In this document: positions 45,253-55,178 of the stretch, one piece after another
Layout: each line of letters starts with the position of its first letter
Numbering within the stretch: position 1 is the first letter of the stretch
Assembly (NCBI GenBank): GCA_900465685.1
Contig: UEGR01000025.1
Span: 42,184-106,183, forward strand
From: Hyphomicrobiales bacterium
GTDB lineage: Bacteria; Pseudomonadota; Alphaproteobacteria; Rhizobiales; Rhizobiaceae
DNA: 64,000 nt
Direction of reading: 5' to 3'
The notes under the pieces: model-generated
What the model was told of the DNA's origin: nothing
Database searches by the model: none
What the model saw: only the letters and a program-made list of their open reading frames with translations
Made by a program: the position numbers and the translations under genes

Positions 45253-46641
45253 TCAGGCGATAACCGGCCAAGGGCGCTGCGCTGGCCGCATCACTTCATA
45301 GGCCTGTGCCAGCCGCAACACGCCCAGATCGTCGAAACGCTGGCCGAAAATCTGCAAGCCGATTGGCAGTCCCGTCGACGTATAACCGCAATTGATCGAG
45401 ATCGCCGGTTGCTCCGACATGTTCATCGCAACGGTGAAGGCGATGTGCTCGAAAGGACGCTGCGGATCGTTGACCGGCGATGCCCATTCCGCCGGATAGG
45501 TCGGCATCGGCGCGGTCGGCGAAATAATGAAGTCGAAATCCTTCGACGCGCCGAGCGCTGCATGGCGCATCGCGTCGATCTGCGCGAAGCCGGAATAGAC
45601 CTCCTCGCCGTTCAGACCTTCGGCCGTTTCGGTCCACTGATAGATGTAAGGCAGGATTTTCGCGCGGTTTTCCGGCGTCATCTTCTTCACATCCGCCCAG
45701 GACCGCGCACGCCAGAAGCGGTCGAGACCATCGATCATGGTGCGATTGAGGAATGGGGCAACCGGCTCGACTATCGCGCCCGCATCGGCAAAAAGCCTGG
45801 CCGCTGCTTCCACCGCAGCGCGGGTTTCATCGCCGGTCGGTTCACCAAAGCCGGCATCGAGCCACAGGCCGATTTTCAAACCTTTGACGTCGATATCAAG
45901 GCTCATCCAGTCAATGTCCTGATAGGGCAAGCTCATGGCGTCGCGGCGGTCGGGTCGCGACAGCACCGACATGTAAAGCGCGCTATCGGCAACCGTGCGG
46001 GTCATCGGACCGGCAACGCGACCGAGAAATGCCGGATCAATCGGAATACGCCCGAAGGACGGCTTCAAACCGACGAGACCGCACCAGCCGGCAGGCAGGC
46101 GGATGGAGCCGCCAATATCGGTTCCAACATGCAGCGGGCCATAACCGGCGGCACCGGCGCTGCCAGCACCGGCGCTTGAACCGCCCGGATTGGTGTTAAG
46201 GTCCCACGGGTTGCGGGCAAGCTTGTGGAAGCTCGACAGGCCCGACGACAACATGCCGAGATCGGGCATGGTGGTCTTGGCGAGCAGAACGCCACCGGCC
46301 TCGCGCGTGCGTGCCGCAGGCGGTGCGTCAGCGGCGGCTGGCTTCAGCGGCAGCGCCGCGCAACCCAGCGGAACCGCCGTGCCTTCGGTCGCGATATTTT
46401 CCTTGATCGTCAGCGGCACACCATCGATGGGACCGGCAGGCTCACCCTTCGACCAGCGCGCTTCAGAGGCCTTGGCCGCCACCCGCGCTGCATCGGGATC
46501 GTAAGCCCAAAGCGCATTCAGCTTCGGCTCATAGGCTTCGATGCGGGTGATGACAGCTTCGGTGACCTCGACCGGCGAAAGCGACTTCGCCTTATAGGCG
46601 GCCACGAGTTCGACGGCTGACAAATCGGCAAGATTCGACAT
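45253..46641 (-). CDS. Amidase, amidase-signature family
   Basis: Ser-cisSer-Lys hydrolase of amides. Catalytic Lys80 in PLTIKENIAT, cis-Ser in NPGGSSAGAGSAG (about 151-163) and nucleophile Ser179 in TDIGGSIRLPAG. 462 residues, typical. The ATG at 46641 has GAGG eight bases upstream. It lies 16 bp behind the last ABC gene and closes the catabolic operon, suggesting that the imported compound contains an amide bond. Substrate unknown. Confidence 0.88.
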   Translation of the reverse strand: MSNLADLSAVELVAAYKAKSLSPVEVTEAVITRIEAYEPKLNALWAYDPDAARVAAKASEARWSKGEPAGPIDGVPLTIKENIATEGTAVPLGCAALPLKPAAADAPPAARTREAGGVLLAKTTMPDLGMLSSGLSSFHKLARNPWDLNTNPGGSSAGAGSAGAAGYGPLHVGTDIGGSIRLPAGWCGLVGLKPSFGRIPIDPAFLGRVAGPMTRTVADSALYMSVLSRPDRRDAMSLPYQDIDWMSLDIDVKGLKIGLWLDAGFGEPTGDETRAAVEAAARLFADAGAIVEPVAPFLNRTMIDGLDRFWRARSWADVKKMTPENRAKILPYIYQWTETAEGLNGEEVYSGFAQIDAMRHAALGASKDFDFIISPTAPMPTYPAEWASPVNDPQRPFEHIAFTVAMNMSEQPAISINCGYTSTGLPIGLQIFGQRFDDLGVLRLAQAYEVMRPAQRPWPVIA

Positions 46642-46657
46642 TGGATATTTCCTCAAA

Positions 46658-47506
46658 TCACTCAGGCAATTTCAGTGTGGAATCGGATCGCCGCGCTCGC
46701 TTGCGGCGACCGGAGAAAGGCTTTGGCACGGCGTCGACCAGCGCCCGCGTATAGTCATGCTGCGGATTGTCGAACACCGCATTGGTCGGCCCCTGCTCGA
46801 CAATATTGCCGCGATAGATCACCGCAACACGGTCGGTAATCGCGCGCACAACGCCGAGGTCATGGCTGATGAAAAGATAGGACAGACCAAACTTTTCCTG
46901 CAAATCCATCATCAGGTTCAAGACCTGCGCCTGAATGGAAACGTCGAGCGCAGAGACCGGCTCGTCGGCGACAATCAGCGCCGGTTTGGTGATCAGGGCG
47001 CGCGCAATGGCAATGCGCTGGCGCTGCCCGCCAGAAAATTCATGCGGATATTTTTCCGCAGATGCCTTGGGCAGGCCAACCGCTTCCAGCACTTCCGCAA
47101 CGCGGTCGTCGCGGTCCTTGGAACTGGTGCCGCTTTCCAGCGACACGATCGGCTCGGAAATGATGCGCTTGACCGTATGGCGCGGATCGAGCGAACCGTA
47201 AGGGTCCTGAAAGATCGCCTGAAAGCCTTTGCGCGCTTCACGCAGGCCCGAGCGATCCAGCGCATAAATATCCTGACCGTTGATGAGAATCTGACCCGAT
47301 TGCGGACGCTCCAGCCCCATCACCGCACGCGCCAGCGTGGATTTGCCGGAACCGCTTTCGCCGACGATGCCAAGGCTTTGCCCTGCTTCGATCTCGACAT
47401 TCACACCATGCAGCACGCGCAATGCGCTGGGCTTTGAAAAGAAAGATGCGCGCGGAAGCTGATATTCGCGCACCACATCGCGCACCTGCAAAATCATCTT
47501 ACTCAT
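46658..47506 (-). CDS. Peptide-type ABC importer ATPase, DppF/OppF class
   Basis: 282 residues. Walker [14 protein letters not shown] near 51-63, ABC signature [15 protein letters not shown] near 157-171 and Walker B LIVADEPVSALDVSIQ near 178-193. It has the C-terminal region of Opp/Dpp ATPases but is somewhat shorter than E. coli DppF. Its start overlaps the upstream ATPase stop by ATGA. Confidence 0.9.
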   Translation of the reverse strand: MSKMILQVRDVVREYQLPRASFFSKPSALRVLHGVNVEIEAGQSLGIVGESGSGKSTLARAVMGLERPQSGQILINGQDIYALDRSGLREARKGFQAIFQDPYGSLDPRHTVKRIISEPIVSLESGTSSKDRDDRVAEVLEAVGLPKASAEKYPHEFSGGQRQRIAIARALITKPALIVADEPVSALDVSIQAQVLNLMMDLQEKFGLSYLFISHDLGVVRAITDRVAVIYRGNIVEQGPTNAVFDNPQHDYTRALVDAVPKPFSGRRKRARRSDSTLKLPE

Positions 47507-48531
47507 GAAACCACCTCGCCTTCACGCGGATGCAGGCAGGCGGCGCGATGCACGATGCCGTCATTCTCGGCGATGAAATCGAGACCCGGTATTGCCTGTC
47601 GGCAATCGTCCTGCACAAAGGCGCAACGGTCGGCAAAGGTGCAATGTGGCGGGCGCGCCAGCGGGTCCGGCACAACGCCCGGAATGGCGGCAAGGCGCTG
47701 ACGCCCCGTGCCGTGGTTGCGCACCAGTGCCGCACCATGGGGCGAGGCTGCAAACAAGCCACGGGCATAGGGATGTGCCATGCGCTGAAAGACAGCTTCC
47801 GTGCGGCCCGTCTCGACAATGCGGCCCGCATACATGACGGCAATCCGGTCGGTCATTTCCGAAACCACGCCGAGATCATGCGTAATCAGCATCAGGGCGG
47901 TGCCGGTTTCGTCAATCAATTCGTCCATCAGATCGAGAATCTGCGCCTGCACGGTCACATCAAGCGCCGTTGTCGGCTCATCGGCAATCAGCAGGTCCGG
48001 CTCACAGGCAATTGCCATCGCGATCATCACGCGCTGGCGTTGCCCGCCAGAAAGCTGGTGCGGATAAAGATCGAGATTGAAGCGCGGTGCTGGCAGCCCC
48101 ACGCGATCCAGAAGGCGGCGTGCTTCACGCTCCGCATCGGTCCGGCTTTCGCCCAAATGCAGACGGCGGCCTTCAGCGATCTGCGCGCCGATGGACTTGA
48201 CCGGATTGAGCGCCGTCATCGGCTCCTGAAAAATCACCGCCATGCGCCGTCCGCGCATCTTGCACAGCTCCGCTTCCGGCTTGTTCGCCAGATCCTCGCC
48301 GTCAAAACGCAAGCGACCGCGCACCTGCATGCGCTCAGGCAGCAAGCCCATGGCGGCAAGCGCGGTGATCGACTTGCCGCTGCCGGATTCGCCCACGATG
48401 CCGAGGCGCTCGCCACGGTTCAGCGTCAGCGTGATGCCGGAGACAATATCTGCCGAACGAGCACCGAAGGGCAGCTCGACGGACATGTTTTCCATTTCAA
48501 GAAGAGGCGTTTTGGACAGGGGTGCGATCAT
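47503..48531 (-). CDS. Peptide-type ABC importer ATPase, DppD/OppD class
   Basis: 342 residues. Walker [14 protein letters not shown] near 49-61, signature [14 protein letters not shown] near 160-173, Walker [17 protein letters not shown] near 182-197. The C-terminal oligopeptide domain has the cysteine cluster [14 protein letters not shown], which in this family can bind an iron-sulfur cluster. Overlaps the permease gene before it and the ATPase after it by 4 bp each. Confidence 0.91.
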   Translation of the reverse strand: MIAPLSKTPLLEMENMSVELPFGARSADIVSGITLTLNRGERLGIVGESGSGKSITALAAMGLLPERMQVRGRLRFDGEDLANKPEAELCKMRGRRMAVIFQEPMTALNPVKSIGAQIAEGRRLHLGESRTDAEREARRLLDRVGLPAPRFNLDLYPHQLSGGQRQRVMIAMAIACEPDLLIADEPTTALDVTVQAQILDLMDELIDETGTALMLITHDLGVVSEMTDRIAVMYAGRIVETGRTEAVFQRMAHPYARGLFAASPHGAALVRNHGTGRQRLAAIPGVVPDPLARPPHCTFADRCAFVQDDCRQAIPGLDFIAENDGIVHRAACLHPREGEVVS

Positions 48532-49388
48532 CTTTGCCTCCTGACGCGCGGGTCGAGCACATCGCGCAATCCGTCACCCAGCATGTTGAGGCCAAGCACG
48601 GCAAACGTGATGGCGAGGCCGGGGAAAATGGCGAGCCATGGCGCGTCATAAATAAAGGTCTGTGCGTCGTTGAGCATCTTGCCCCAGCTTGGCATCGGCG
48701 GCTGGGTGCCAAGCCCGACATAGGAAAGGCCCGCTTCGGCGACAATGGCGAGCGCGAACTGGATCGTCGCCTGCACGATCAGCACATGGTTGATATTGGG
48801 CAGCACATGCAAAAGCGTGATCGACACATCGCCACGCCCTGCGCAACGGGCTGCCTGCACATATTCACGCTTCCATAGCCCGAGCGATGCGCCGCGTGTG
48901 ACACGCGCAAACACAGGAATGTTGAAAATGCCGATGGCGATCATCGCATTCACGGCACCGGGACCGAAAACAGCCGTGATGATCACCGCCGTCAGAAGCG
49001 CCGGAAAGGCGAAGGCCAGATCGGTCATGCGCATGACGAACCCGTCCACCATGCCGCCGCGTGCAGCCGCGAAAGCGCCCAGCGGAATGCCGATCCCGGC
49101 ACCGACAAGCACGGCGATGATCGACACGGCGATGGAATTGCGCGCACCAACCATGATCATGGAAAACACATCGCGACCGAAATTATCCGTGCCGAACAGA
49201 TGATTGAAGCTCGGCCCCTGTAACTTGTCGCGGAAATTCATCGCCGTCGGCGAATAGGGCGTCCACAAAAAGGAGATGAGCGCCATCGCAACCAGGATAA
49301 CGGTGATCAGCGTGCCGATGGTCAGGCTGCGGCTCAAAAGCACCGTTCGGAAAATGCCGGGCTTCGGCAGGATTTGCGTGTCGCTCAT
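48528..49388 (-). CDS. Peptide-type ABC importer permease, DppC class
   Basis: 286 residues, six helices, with the N-terminal NFRDKLQGPSFNHLFGTDNF segment typical of DppC/OppC and the EAA-type loop with VQAARCAG in the cytoplasmic region. ATG 49388 overlaps the DppB stop by ATGA. Its frame remains open far upstream, but that part lies inside dppB. Confidence 0.9.
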   Translation of the reverse strand: MSDTQILPKPGIFRTVLLSRSLTIGTLITVILVAMALISFLWTPYSPTAMNFRDKLQGPSFNHLFGTDNFGRDVFSMIMVGARNSIAVSIIAVLVGAGIGIPLGAFAAARGGMVDGFVMRMTDLAFAFPALLTAVIITAVFGPGAVNAMIAIGIFNIPVFARVTRGASLGLWKREYVQAARCAGRGDVSITLLHVLPNINHVLIVQATIQFALAIVAEAGLSYVGLGTQPPMPSWGKMLNDAQTFIYDAPWLAIFPGLAITFAVLGLNMLGDGLRDVLDPRVRRQR

Positions 49389-50338
49389 CGGCTGCCTCCC
49401 GTCGAAAGGCGCGGATCGATGAAGCCATAGACAAGATCGACGATGAAATTGACCGCGATCACAGAAGCGGCAAGCAGCGTCACCAGCGACTGCACGGTGA
49501 CGAGATCGCGCTGCGCGATGGCCTGAAACACCAGCCGTCCCAGGCCGGGCAGATTGAAGACGTTTTCGATGATGATGGTTCCCGCCAGCAGAAAGGAGAA
49601 TTGCAGGCCGATGATGGTGACAACCGGGATCAGCGCATTGGGCACTGCATGACGCCAAAGTGCCGCCTTGCGTGTCAGGCCCTTGGCGCGCGCGGTCCGC
49701 ACAAAATCCTCACCCAATGTTTCGATGACGGCAGAGCGCGTCACGCGAGCCAGAATGGCGGCAAGCGGCAGCGCAAGCGCCAATGCTGGCAGGAACAGCG
49801 AGCGGATACCGTTCCAGAAGCCGCCTTCCCACCCCGCAAAGCCCGAGGCCGGAAACCAGCCGAGCTGCAAGGCAAACAGGAGGATCAAAAGCAGGCCAAG
49901 CCAGAAATTCGGGATGGCGACGCCGACCTGCGCCACGCCCATGGAGAGTACATCGCCGGTTTTGCCGCGCTTCGACGCTGCATATACGCCGACCGGAATG
50001 GCAACCGCGACCGACAGGACCATGGACAAAAGCGCCAGCGGCAGCGTGACCATGATGCGCGGACCGAGCAGTTCGCTGATCGGCACGGAATAGGTGTAGC
50101 TCGTGCCGAAGTCGCCTTTGAGAAAGCCGCCGATCCATGTGAGATAACGCCACCAGATCGGCTGGTCGAGGCCAAGCTGGGTATGGAGCGCAGCGAGTGT
50201 TTCAGGCTGCGCATTGATGCCAAGGATCACAGCTGCCGGATCACCCGGCAGCACCTGCATCAGCAGAAAGACGATGACGGAAGCCGCAAGCGTCGTCAGC
50301 AAGAGCGAGACCAACCGCCCGGATATATAAGCCAGCAA
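49385..50338 (-). CDS. Peptide-type ABC importer permease, DppB class, TTG start
   Basis: 317 residues, six helices; conserved LMQVLPGDPA near 28-37 and the EAA loop EDFVRTARAKGLTRKAALWRHA near 210-231. The start is read as TTG at 50338 because AAGGAGG lies five bases upstream and the protein then begins MLAYISGRLVSLLL like its family; the open frame extends to 50392 without similarity. First permease gene after a 161-bp gap with two hairpins. Confidence 0.88.
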   Translation of the reverse strand: MLAYISGRLVSLLLTTLAASVIVFLLMQVLPGDPAAVILGINAQPETLAALHTQLGLDQPIWWRYLTWIGGFLKGDFGTSYTYSVPISELLGPRIMVTLPLALLSMVLSVAVAIPVGVYAASKRGKTGDVLSMGVAQVGVAIPNFWLGLLLILLFALQLGWFPASGFAGWEGGFWNGIRSLFLPALALALPLAAILARVTRSAVIETLGEDFVRTARAKGLTRKAALWRHAVPNALIPVVTIIGLQFSFLLAGTIIIENVFNLPGLGRLVFQAIAQRDLVTVQSLVTLLAASVIAVNFIVDLVYGFIDPRLSTGGSR

Positions 50339-50441
50339 AGCGACCTCCTTGAAAAGACGGATATCCGCTTTCCACACTCCAACTCGCCGCACGCCCTCCC
50401 CTTATATTTATGGGGTGCACGGCCATTCACATTGTTTCAAC

Positions 50442-50493
50442 GCGCATCGGAGATGCGCTTGAATTCCGCCCCTTTGCCAAAGCGCCGGGGCGG
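50442..50493 (-). terminator. Two hairpins between binding-protein and permease genes
   Basis: On the minus strand, just after the binding-protein stop, CCGCCCC/GGGGCGG (50487-50493 with 50466-50472) is followed by GCGCATC/GATGCGC (50442-50448 with 50452-50458). No long T-tract. Such hairpins usually lower permease relative to binding-protein expression. Confidence 0.55.
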
Positions 50494-50499
50494 AGGCTT

Positions 50500-51978
50500 T
50501 TATTCGGCCCAGTAAGCCTGGGTCAGATCATCAGCCGGGATCGGCATGTTCCTCCACAGACCCTTGACGTTCTTATTCCAGACGCCGATTTTCGGCAGCG
50601 CATAGAGGAAGATATTCGGTTCGTCGGCGGCCAGCTTTTCCTGCAACTTCTTGACGAGTTCCAGCTGTTCCTCGTCGCTGCCAGCCTCGGCATAAGACTT
50701 GTAGAGCGCCTTATAATCCGGGTTGTTATAGTTGAAGTAGTATTTGTCGCGGGCATAGATATCGAGATCGCGCGCTTCGGTATGGGCGATGATCGTCGCG
50801 TCAAAATCCGACCGCTTGAACACCTGATCCAGCCACTGCGCAAACTCGATCGGCACGAGATTGACCTGAATGCCGACCTCGGCCAGCATCGCCGCAATGA
50901 TCTCGCCGCCGCGACGCGCATAGGCCGGTGGCGGAAGCGTGATGGTGATCGACGTGCCTGCCGGAACACCAGCCTCTTCCAGAAGCTGCTTGGCTTTGGC
51001 CGGATCATACGGATAGGTCTGCGAGAGATCGACATAGCCCGGATCAACCGGCGAATAATGCGAACCGATTGGCGTACCAAAGCCCGAATAAGTGCCTTCT
51101 ATCAACGCCTTGCTGTCGATAGCATGGGCCAGCGCCTGACGCACCTTCACATTGTCGAAAGGCGCTTTGGCGTTGTTCAGCGACAGGATGACCTTGCCTG
51201 CCGTATCACCCACTTCGACCTGTAGCTTGTCGTCGCTCTTGAAGCGGCTGATCAGCTCCGGGGCCTGGAACATCGGGAACACGTCAATGTCACCCGCAAG
51301 GATGGCTGCAGCGGCAGCCGATGGATCGCTGACGAAACGGAACGTGACGGCGGAGAGCTTTGCAGGCTCACCCCAATAATCCGCATTGCGTTCCAGTTCG
51401 ACGCGGTCGCCCTGCACCCAGCGCTTGAACTTGAACGGACCCGTGCCAACCGGCTTGGTCTTGTTTTCGCCAGCCGCATTCGGCGCGACCATCACGGCGT
51501 CGCCCCAGCCCATATTGAACAGGAAGTTCGAGGTCGGGCGCTTCAGCGTGACAACGGCCGTCGCCGGGTCAGGACATTGTGTGCTTTCAATCGGCGCAAA
51601 CAGGCCCTTCTGCGCATTGGTGGAATCCGGAGCGACGGCGCGCTCATAGGAAAACTTCACCACCGAGCAGTCGAACGGCGTGCCGTCGTGAAACTTCACG
51701 CCCTGACGCAGCTTGAACGTATAGGTCTTCTTGTCGTCGGAGACAGTCCAGCTTTCGGCCAGAAGCGGCTTCACCGTGCCGTCTTCGACAATGCGCACAA
51801 GACCTTCATAAAGGTTGGCATAGGTAACCTGCCGGATACCGGCAGCGGCATTGGCGGTCGGGTCCAGACCCGGCGGCTCCAGCACTTCGCCGACCACCAG
51901 CGTGTCTTTCGCGAAGGCACCGTTGATCGATGCCAGCATCGCAGCCGTTATAAGCCCGGCTTTCAGTAAGTTACCCAT
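50500..51978 (-). CDS. Periplasmic substrate-binding protein of the peptide-type ABC importer
   Basis: 492 residues, SBP family 5. Signal peptide 1-23 (ASINGAFAKD cleavage region). Domain features: EPPGLDPTANAAAGIRQVTY near the N-terminus, GVKFHDGTPFDCSVVKFSYE near 95-114 and KPVGTGPFKFKRW near 176. Binds peptides, opines, glutathione or other amides; substrate unknown. ATG at 51978 behind GGGGA. Confidence 0.9.
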   Translation of the reverse strand: MGNLLKAGLITAAMLASINGAFAKDTLVVGEVLEPPGLDPTANAAAGIRQVTYANLYEGLVRIVEDGTVKPLLAESWTVSDDKKTYTFKLRQGVKFHDGTPFDCSVVKFSYERAVAPDSTNAQKGLFAPIESTQCPDPATAVVTLKRPTSNFLFNMGWGDAVMVAPNAAGENKTKPVGTGPFKFKRWVQGDRVELERNADYWGEPAKLSAVTFRFVSDPSAAAAAILAGDIDVFPMFQAPELISRFKSDDKLQVEVGDTAGKVILSLNNAKAPFDNVKVRQALAHAIDSKALIEGTYSGFGTPIGSHYSPVDPGYVDLSQTYPYDPAKAKQLLEEAGVPAGTSITITLPPPAYARRGGEIIAAMLAEVGIQVNLVPIEFAQWLDQVFKRSDFDATIIAHTEARDLDIYARDKYYFNYNNPDYKALYKSYAEAGSDEEQLELVKKLQEKLAADEPNIFLYALPKIGVWNKNVKGLWRNMPIPADDLTQAYWAE

Positions 51979-52001
51979 GGGTTCCCCTATCCCTCCAACT
52001 A

Positions 52002-52748
52002 TTAAATCGAGCGCCCGCCATCCACGTCGAGCGCAACCCCCGTAATCATAGAGGCAGCGGGCGAGCAAAGGAAAGCCGCCGCTTCAGCCAGATCATCAGG
52101 TTTCAACAGGCGGCCCATCGGGATGGAATCGCGGAACTTCTTGCGGATTTCTTCGGTGTCCTCACCCATGAATGTGGTGAGAAGCGGCGTTTCACCGGCA
52201 ACCGGGTTCAGCGCCACAACGCGGATCTTGGATGGTGCGAGTTCAATGGCGAGCGCCTTCGTCACCGAAACAACCCAGCCCTTGGTCGCGTTGTACCAGG
52301 CAAGGTTCGGACGCGGGCGACCAGCGCCGGTCGAAGCGACGTTCAGAATGACGCCTTCGCCATTGCCCTTGAAATGCGGAATGAGCTTGCGCGTCATCAG
52401 ATAGACGCCACGCACATTGACGCCGAGAATGCGGTCGAACTCTTCCGGCTCCACCAGTTCGGCATTTTGCGGCTTGTGACCGATGCCGGCATTGTTGATC
52501 AGAATATCGACCTTGCCGAATTTCGACAAAGCAGCTTCTACTGCCGCATCGACATCAGCTTCCGTGGAAATATCAGCAGCCACGGCCAGCGCTGCATCGC
52601 CGATTTCGCCTGCGACGCGCTCAGCGCCTGCCTTGTCGCGGTCAACAATGACGACCTTTGCGCCGCCGTCAGCAAAGCGCTTTGCCATGCCTTCGCCAAA
52701 CCCCGAACCTGCTCCCGTGATGAGCGCGACCTTACCTTCAAGCGACAC
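52002..52748 (-). CDS. Short-chain dehydrogenase/reductase
   Basis: 248 residues, classical SDR. TGAGSGFGEGMAKRFAD cofactor motif near 12-28, NNAG at 84-87 region, catalytic Ser in NVASTGAG and YNATK (YxxxK) near 152-156. The Gly-rich motif with an acidic VIVDRDKAG after it favours NAD(H). The start is GTG at 52748 (GGGAG eight bases upstream). In the operon, likely oxidises an alcohol to the aldehyde used by the adjacent dehydrogenase; inference from order. Confidence 0.88.
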   Translation of the reverse strand: MSLEGKVALITGAGSGFGEGMAKRFADGGAKVVIVDRDKAGAERVAGEIGDAALAVAADISTEADVDAAVEAALSKFGKVDILINNAGIGHKPQNAELVEPEEFDRILGVNVRGVYLMTRKLIPHFKGNGEGVILNVASTGAGRPRPNLAWYNATKGWVVSVTKALAIELAPSKIRVVALNPVAGETPLLTTFMGEDTEEIRKKFRDSIPMGRLLKPDDLAEAAAFLCSPAASMITGVALDVDGGRSI

Positions 52749-52759
52749 TGCAATTCTCC

Positions 52760-52822
52760 CAAATGCTATTTTCATCACATTTTCAGACGGGAAACCGGTT
52801 CCCACTTTCCCTGAAAATGCTG
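52760..52822. repeat. GTGTGAAACGG-type module inside an operon
   Basis: On the minus strand it begins AGCATTTTCAGGGAAAGTGG and continues to GTTTCCCGTCTGAAAATGTG, with arms CATTTTCAG/CTGAAAATG. It lies in the gap between the aldehyde dehydrogenase and SDR genes. Confidence 0.65.
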
Positions 52823-52824
52823 TT

Positions 52825-54297
52825 TTATCCGTGCCAGACCGAGATGGTCTTCAGCGAGGCAAACCCGTACAGCGCCTCAAAACCCTTTTCGCGGCCATGG
52901 CCGGATTTCTTCACGCCGCCGAACGGCAATTCGATACCGCCGCCAGCACCATAATTATTGATGAAGACCTGCCCGGAATGGATGGCCCGCGCCAGGCGGA
53001 ACTGACGTCCACCATCATTGGTCCAGATGCCGCAGACGAGGCCGTATGAAGTCCCATTGGCAATAGCGATGGCTTCTTCTTCGGTGTCGAAAGGCAGAAT
53101 GACCTGCACCGGACCAAAAATTTCCTCCTGCGCCAGACGATGATCGGCAGGCACGTCGCGGATCAGCGTCGGCAACACATAGGCCCCGCCTTCCGGCGCA
53201 TCTTCGGTCAGCACACCTTGCGCGGCAATGGCCAGTCCGCTTTCCTTCGCCAGATCGAGATAGCTTTCGACAATCGCCTTCTGGCGCTGCGATACGACCG
53301 GACCGACCGACGGATCAGCACTTGCCGGGCCGACTTTCAATGCGCGGTAGCGTTCGCTCATGCGCGCGACGACATCTTCATAAATGCTGCGCTCAACGAG
53401 AATGCGCGACGAAGCCGAGCAGGTCTGACCGGCATTCTGAATACCCGCATTGACCAGAAACGGCAAAGCGCGGTCGAGATCGGCATCGGCGAAAACGATC
53501 TGCGGCGATTTTCCGCCGAGTTCCAGCGTAACAGGCACAGTGTTTTTGGCAGCTGCGGCTTGCACCGCTTCGCCCGTGCGCACCGACCCCGTAAACGAGA
53601 TGTGGTTGACATCGGGATGCTCGGAAAGCGCCGCGCCTGCTTCCGCGCCAAGCCCGGTAACGACATTGAGCGCGCCGACCGGCAGACCGGCCTTTTCGGC
53701 AATACGCGCAAATTCGAGAATGGTCAGGCAGGCTTCTTCCGCAGGCTTGACCACGGCTGCATTGCCCATGGCCAGTGCTGCGCCGAGGCTGCGACCCAAA
53801 ATCTGCATCGGATAGTTCCACGGAATGATATGGCCCGTGACACCATGCGGCTCATAGATCGACAGAACCGTAAAGCCGTTCTGATAGGGCAGCGTGTCGC
53901 CATGCACCTTGTCGGCGGATGCACCATAGAATTCGAGATAACGCGCCAGCGCCACCACATCGGCGCGAGCCTGCGTGACCGGCTTGCCGACATCTTTCGA
54001 TTCCAGATCGGTCAGGAGATCGATGTTCTTCAACACCTCTTCCGAAATGCGATGCAGCACACGGCCACGTTCGGTTGCGGTCAGCTTGCCCCAGTCGCCG
54101 GAAAGCGCCTTACGGGCGGCCGCCACAGCCTGATCGATATCGGCCTTGGTGCCTCGCGCGATCAGCGCCAGATCGCTGCCATCGGAAGGGTTCTTGACGG
54201 TGATATGCTCGCCGCCAGCCGCATCCTGCCACTGACCTGCGATGAAATTGCCATAACGGAGCAAGCCAGCTCCTCCCGTCTGGTTCTCATGCTTCAT
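52825..54297 (-). CDS. NAD-dependent aldehyde dehydrogenase
   Basis: 490 residues, ALDH superfamily. Cofactor region IIPWNYPMQILGRSLGAAL near 154-172, FTGSVRTGE near 229-237, catalytic Glu in LELGGKSPQ near 253 and Cys in NAGQTCSASSRI near 286. Start at ATG 54297 (GGGAGA seven bases upstream) rather than 54303 or further upstream, which read into the GntR gene; it overlaps that gene's end by 11 bp. Confidence 0.92.
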   Translation of the reverse strand: MKHENQTGGAGLLRYGNFIAGQWQDAAGGEHITVKNPSDGSDLALIARGTKADIDQAVAAARKALSGDWGKLTATERGRVLHRISEEVLKNIDLLTDLESKDVGKPVTQARADVVALARYLEFYGASADKVHGDTLPYQNGFTVLSIYEPHGVTGHIIPWNYPMQILGRSLGAALAMGNAAVVKPAEEACLTILEFARIAEKAGLPVGALNVVTGLGAEAGAALSEHPDVNHISFTGSVRTGEAVQAAAAKNTVPVTLELGGKSPQIVFADADLDRALPFLVNAGIQNAGQTCSASSRILVERSIYEDVVARMSERYRALKVGPASADPSVGPVVSQRQKAIVESYLDLAKESGLAIAAQGVLTEDAPEGGAYVLPTLIRDVPADHRLAQEEIFGPVQVILPFDTEEEAIAIANGTSYGLVCGIWTNDGGRQFRLARAIHSGQVFINNYGAGGGIELPFGGVKKSGHGREKGFEALYGFASLKTISVWHG

Positions 54298-54967
54298 CTT
54301 CATTCTCCCGAAGAGGCTGTTCCGCCTCCAATCTTGCCGTGGTGGCGCGGATATGGGCTCGCGCCAACCGCTCAGCCTGTTCACCATCGCGCGCGGCAAT
54401 GGCCTCAACGATAGCGCCATGTTCGCGGATGGCGTCGCGCGCACGGTCTACCGACAGCGAAAAGGACGGCGCGAAAACCTGCGATGTCATGCGCAACAGC
54501 GGCACGAAGGCGATCAGCGAGGCATTGCCTGCGGTGTTCATCACCGCCATGTGAAAATCGACATTGGACTGGGTATAGGCTTTGGGATCCCACGGATCGA
54601 CCACTGCCGACTGGCCCGCCACATGCGTGCGCAATCTGGCGATATCCGCATCACTCGCCCGCTCGGCGGCAAAGCGCGCAGCGACACCGTCGAGCACTTC
54701 GCGCACGGCATAGGCGTCGATCAGGCGGGTGAGATCGGCAGAGGCAACACGCACCCCCCTGCCCGGCAGATGGATAACCAGCCCGTCGCGCTCCAGAACG
54801 CGCAGAGCTTCCCGCAAAGGCGTGCGGCTGATGCCGAATTCTGTGGCTATATGCTCCTGCCGGAGGATCGCGCCCGGCGCATAAACGCCCGCATAGATTC
54901 GCTCCCGAAGCGCCTCTGCCACTTCGTCCAGCAACCGGGTCTGACTACGCCATTCATAAGCCGACAA
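54287..54967 (-). CDS. GntR-family regulator, FadR/FCD type
   Basis: 226 residues. N-terminal winged helix (about 12-75) with RQEHIATEFGISRTPLREAL as helix-turn-helix, then an all-helical FCD ligand-binding domain with conserved AYAVREVLDG and HMAVMNTAGN histidine region. Sits at the head of the ALDH-SDR-ABC-amidase operon and overlaps its first enzyme gene, so it most likely controls that operon in response to the transported compound or a metabolite. A possible promoter lies in the AT-rich stretch after 54985. Confidence 0.9.
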   Translation of the reverse strand: MSAYEWRSQTRLLDEVAEALRERIYAGVYAPGAILRQEHIATEFGISRTPLREALRVLERDGLVIHLPGRGVRVASADLTRLIDAYAVREVLDGVAARFAAERASDADIARLRTHVAGQSAVVDPWDPKAYTQSNVDFHMAVMNTAGNASLIAFVPLLRMTSQVFAPSFSLSVDRARDAIREHGAIVEAIAARDGEQAERLARAHIRATTARLEAEQPLRENEDEA

Positions 54968-55117
54968 TCGAAAAGTCTCCCAACTTTTCTCAAACTATAT
55001 CCTGGATACAAAATCGGTCAATCCGAATTTCGACGACTTTTCTGAAAAGATGGAAGCCTGTTGACGACCGATAATTCTGGAGAATGCGGCCCACGCGAAA
55101 CAGTGTGCCAAGCGCAT

Positions 55118-55147
55118 AAAAAACGCCGCGACAAGCGCGGCGTTTTT
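55118..55147. terminator. Bidirectional terminator
   Basis: AAACGCCGCG (from 55121) pairs with CGCGGCGTTT, loop ACAAG, with A/T runs on both sides. It ends the ECF operon on the minus strand. Confidence 0.9.
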
Positions 55148-55178
55148 AAAGTGCGTGAATGCGAGCTAGCGACAGTTT

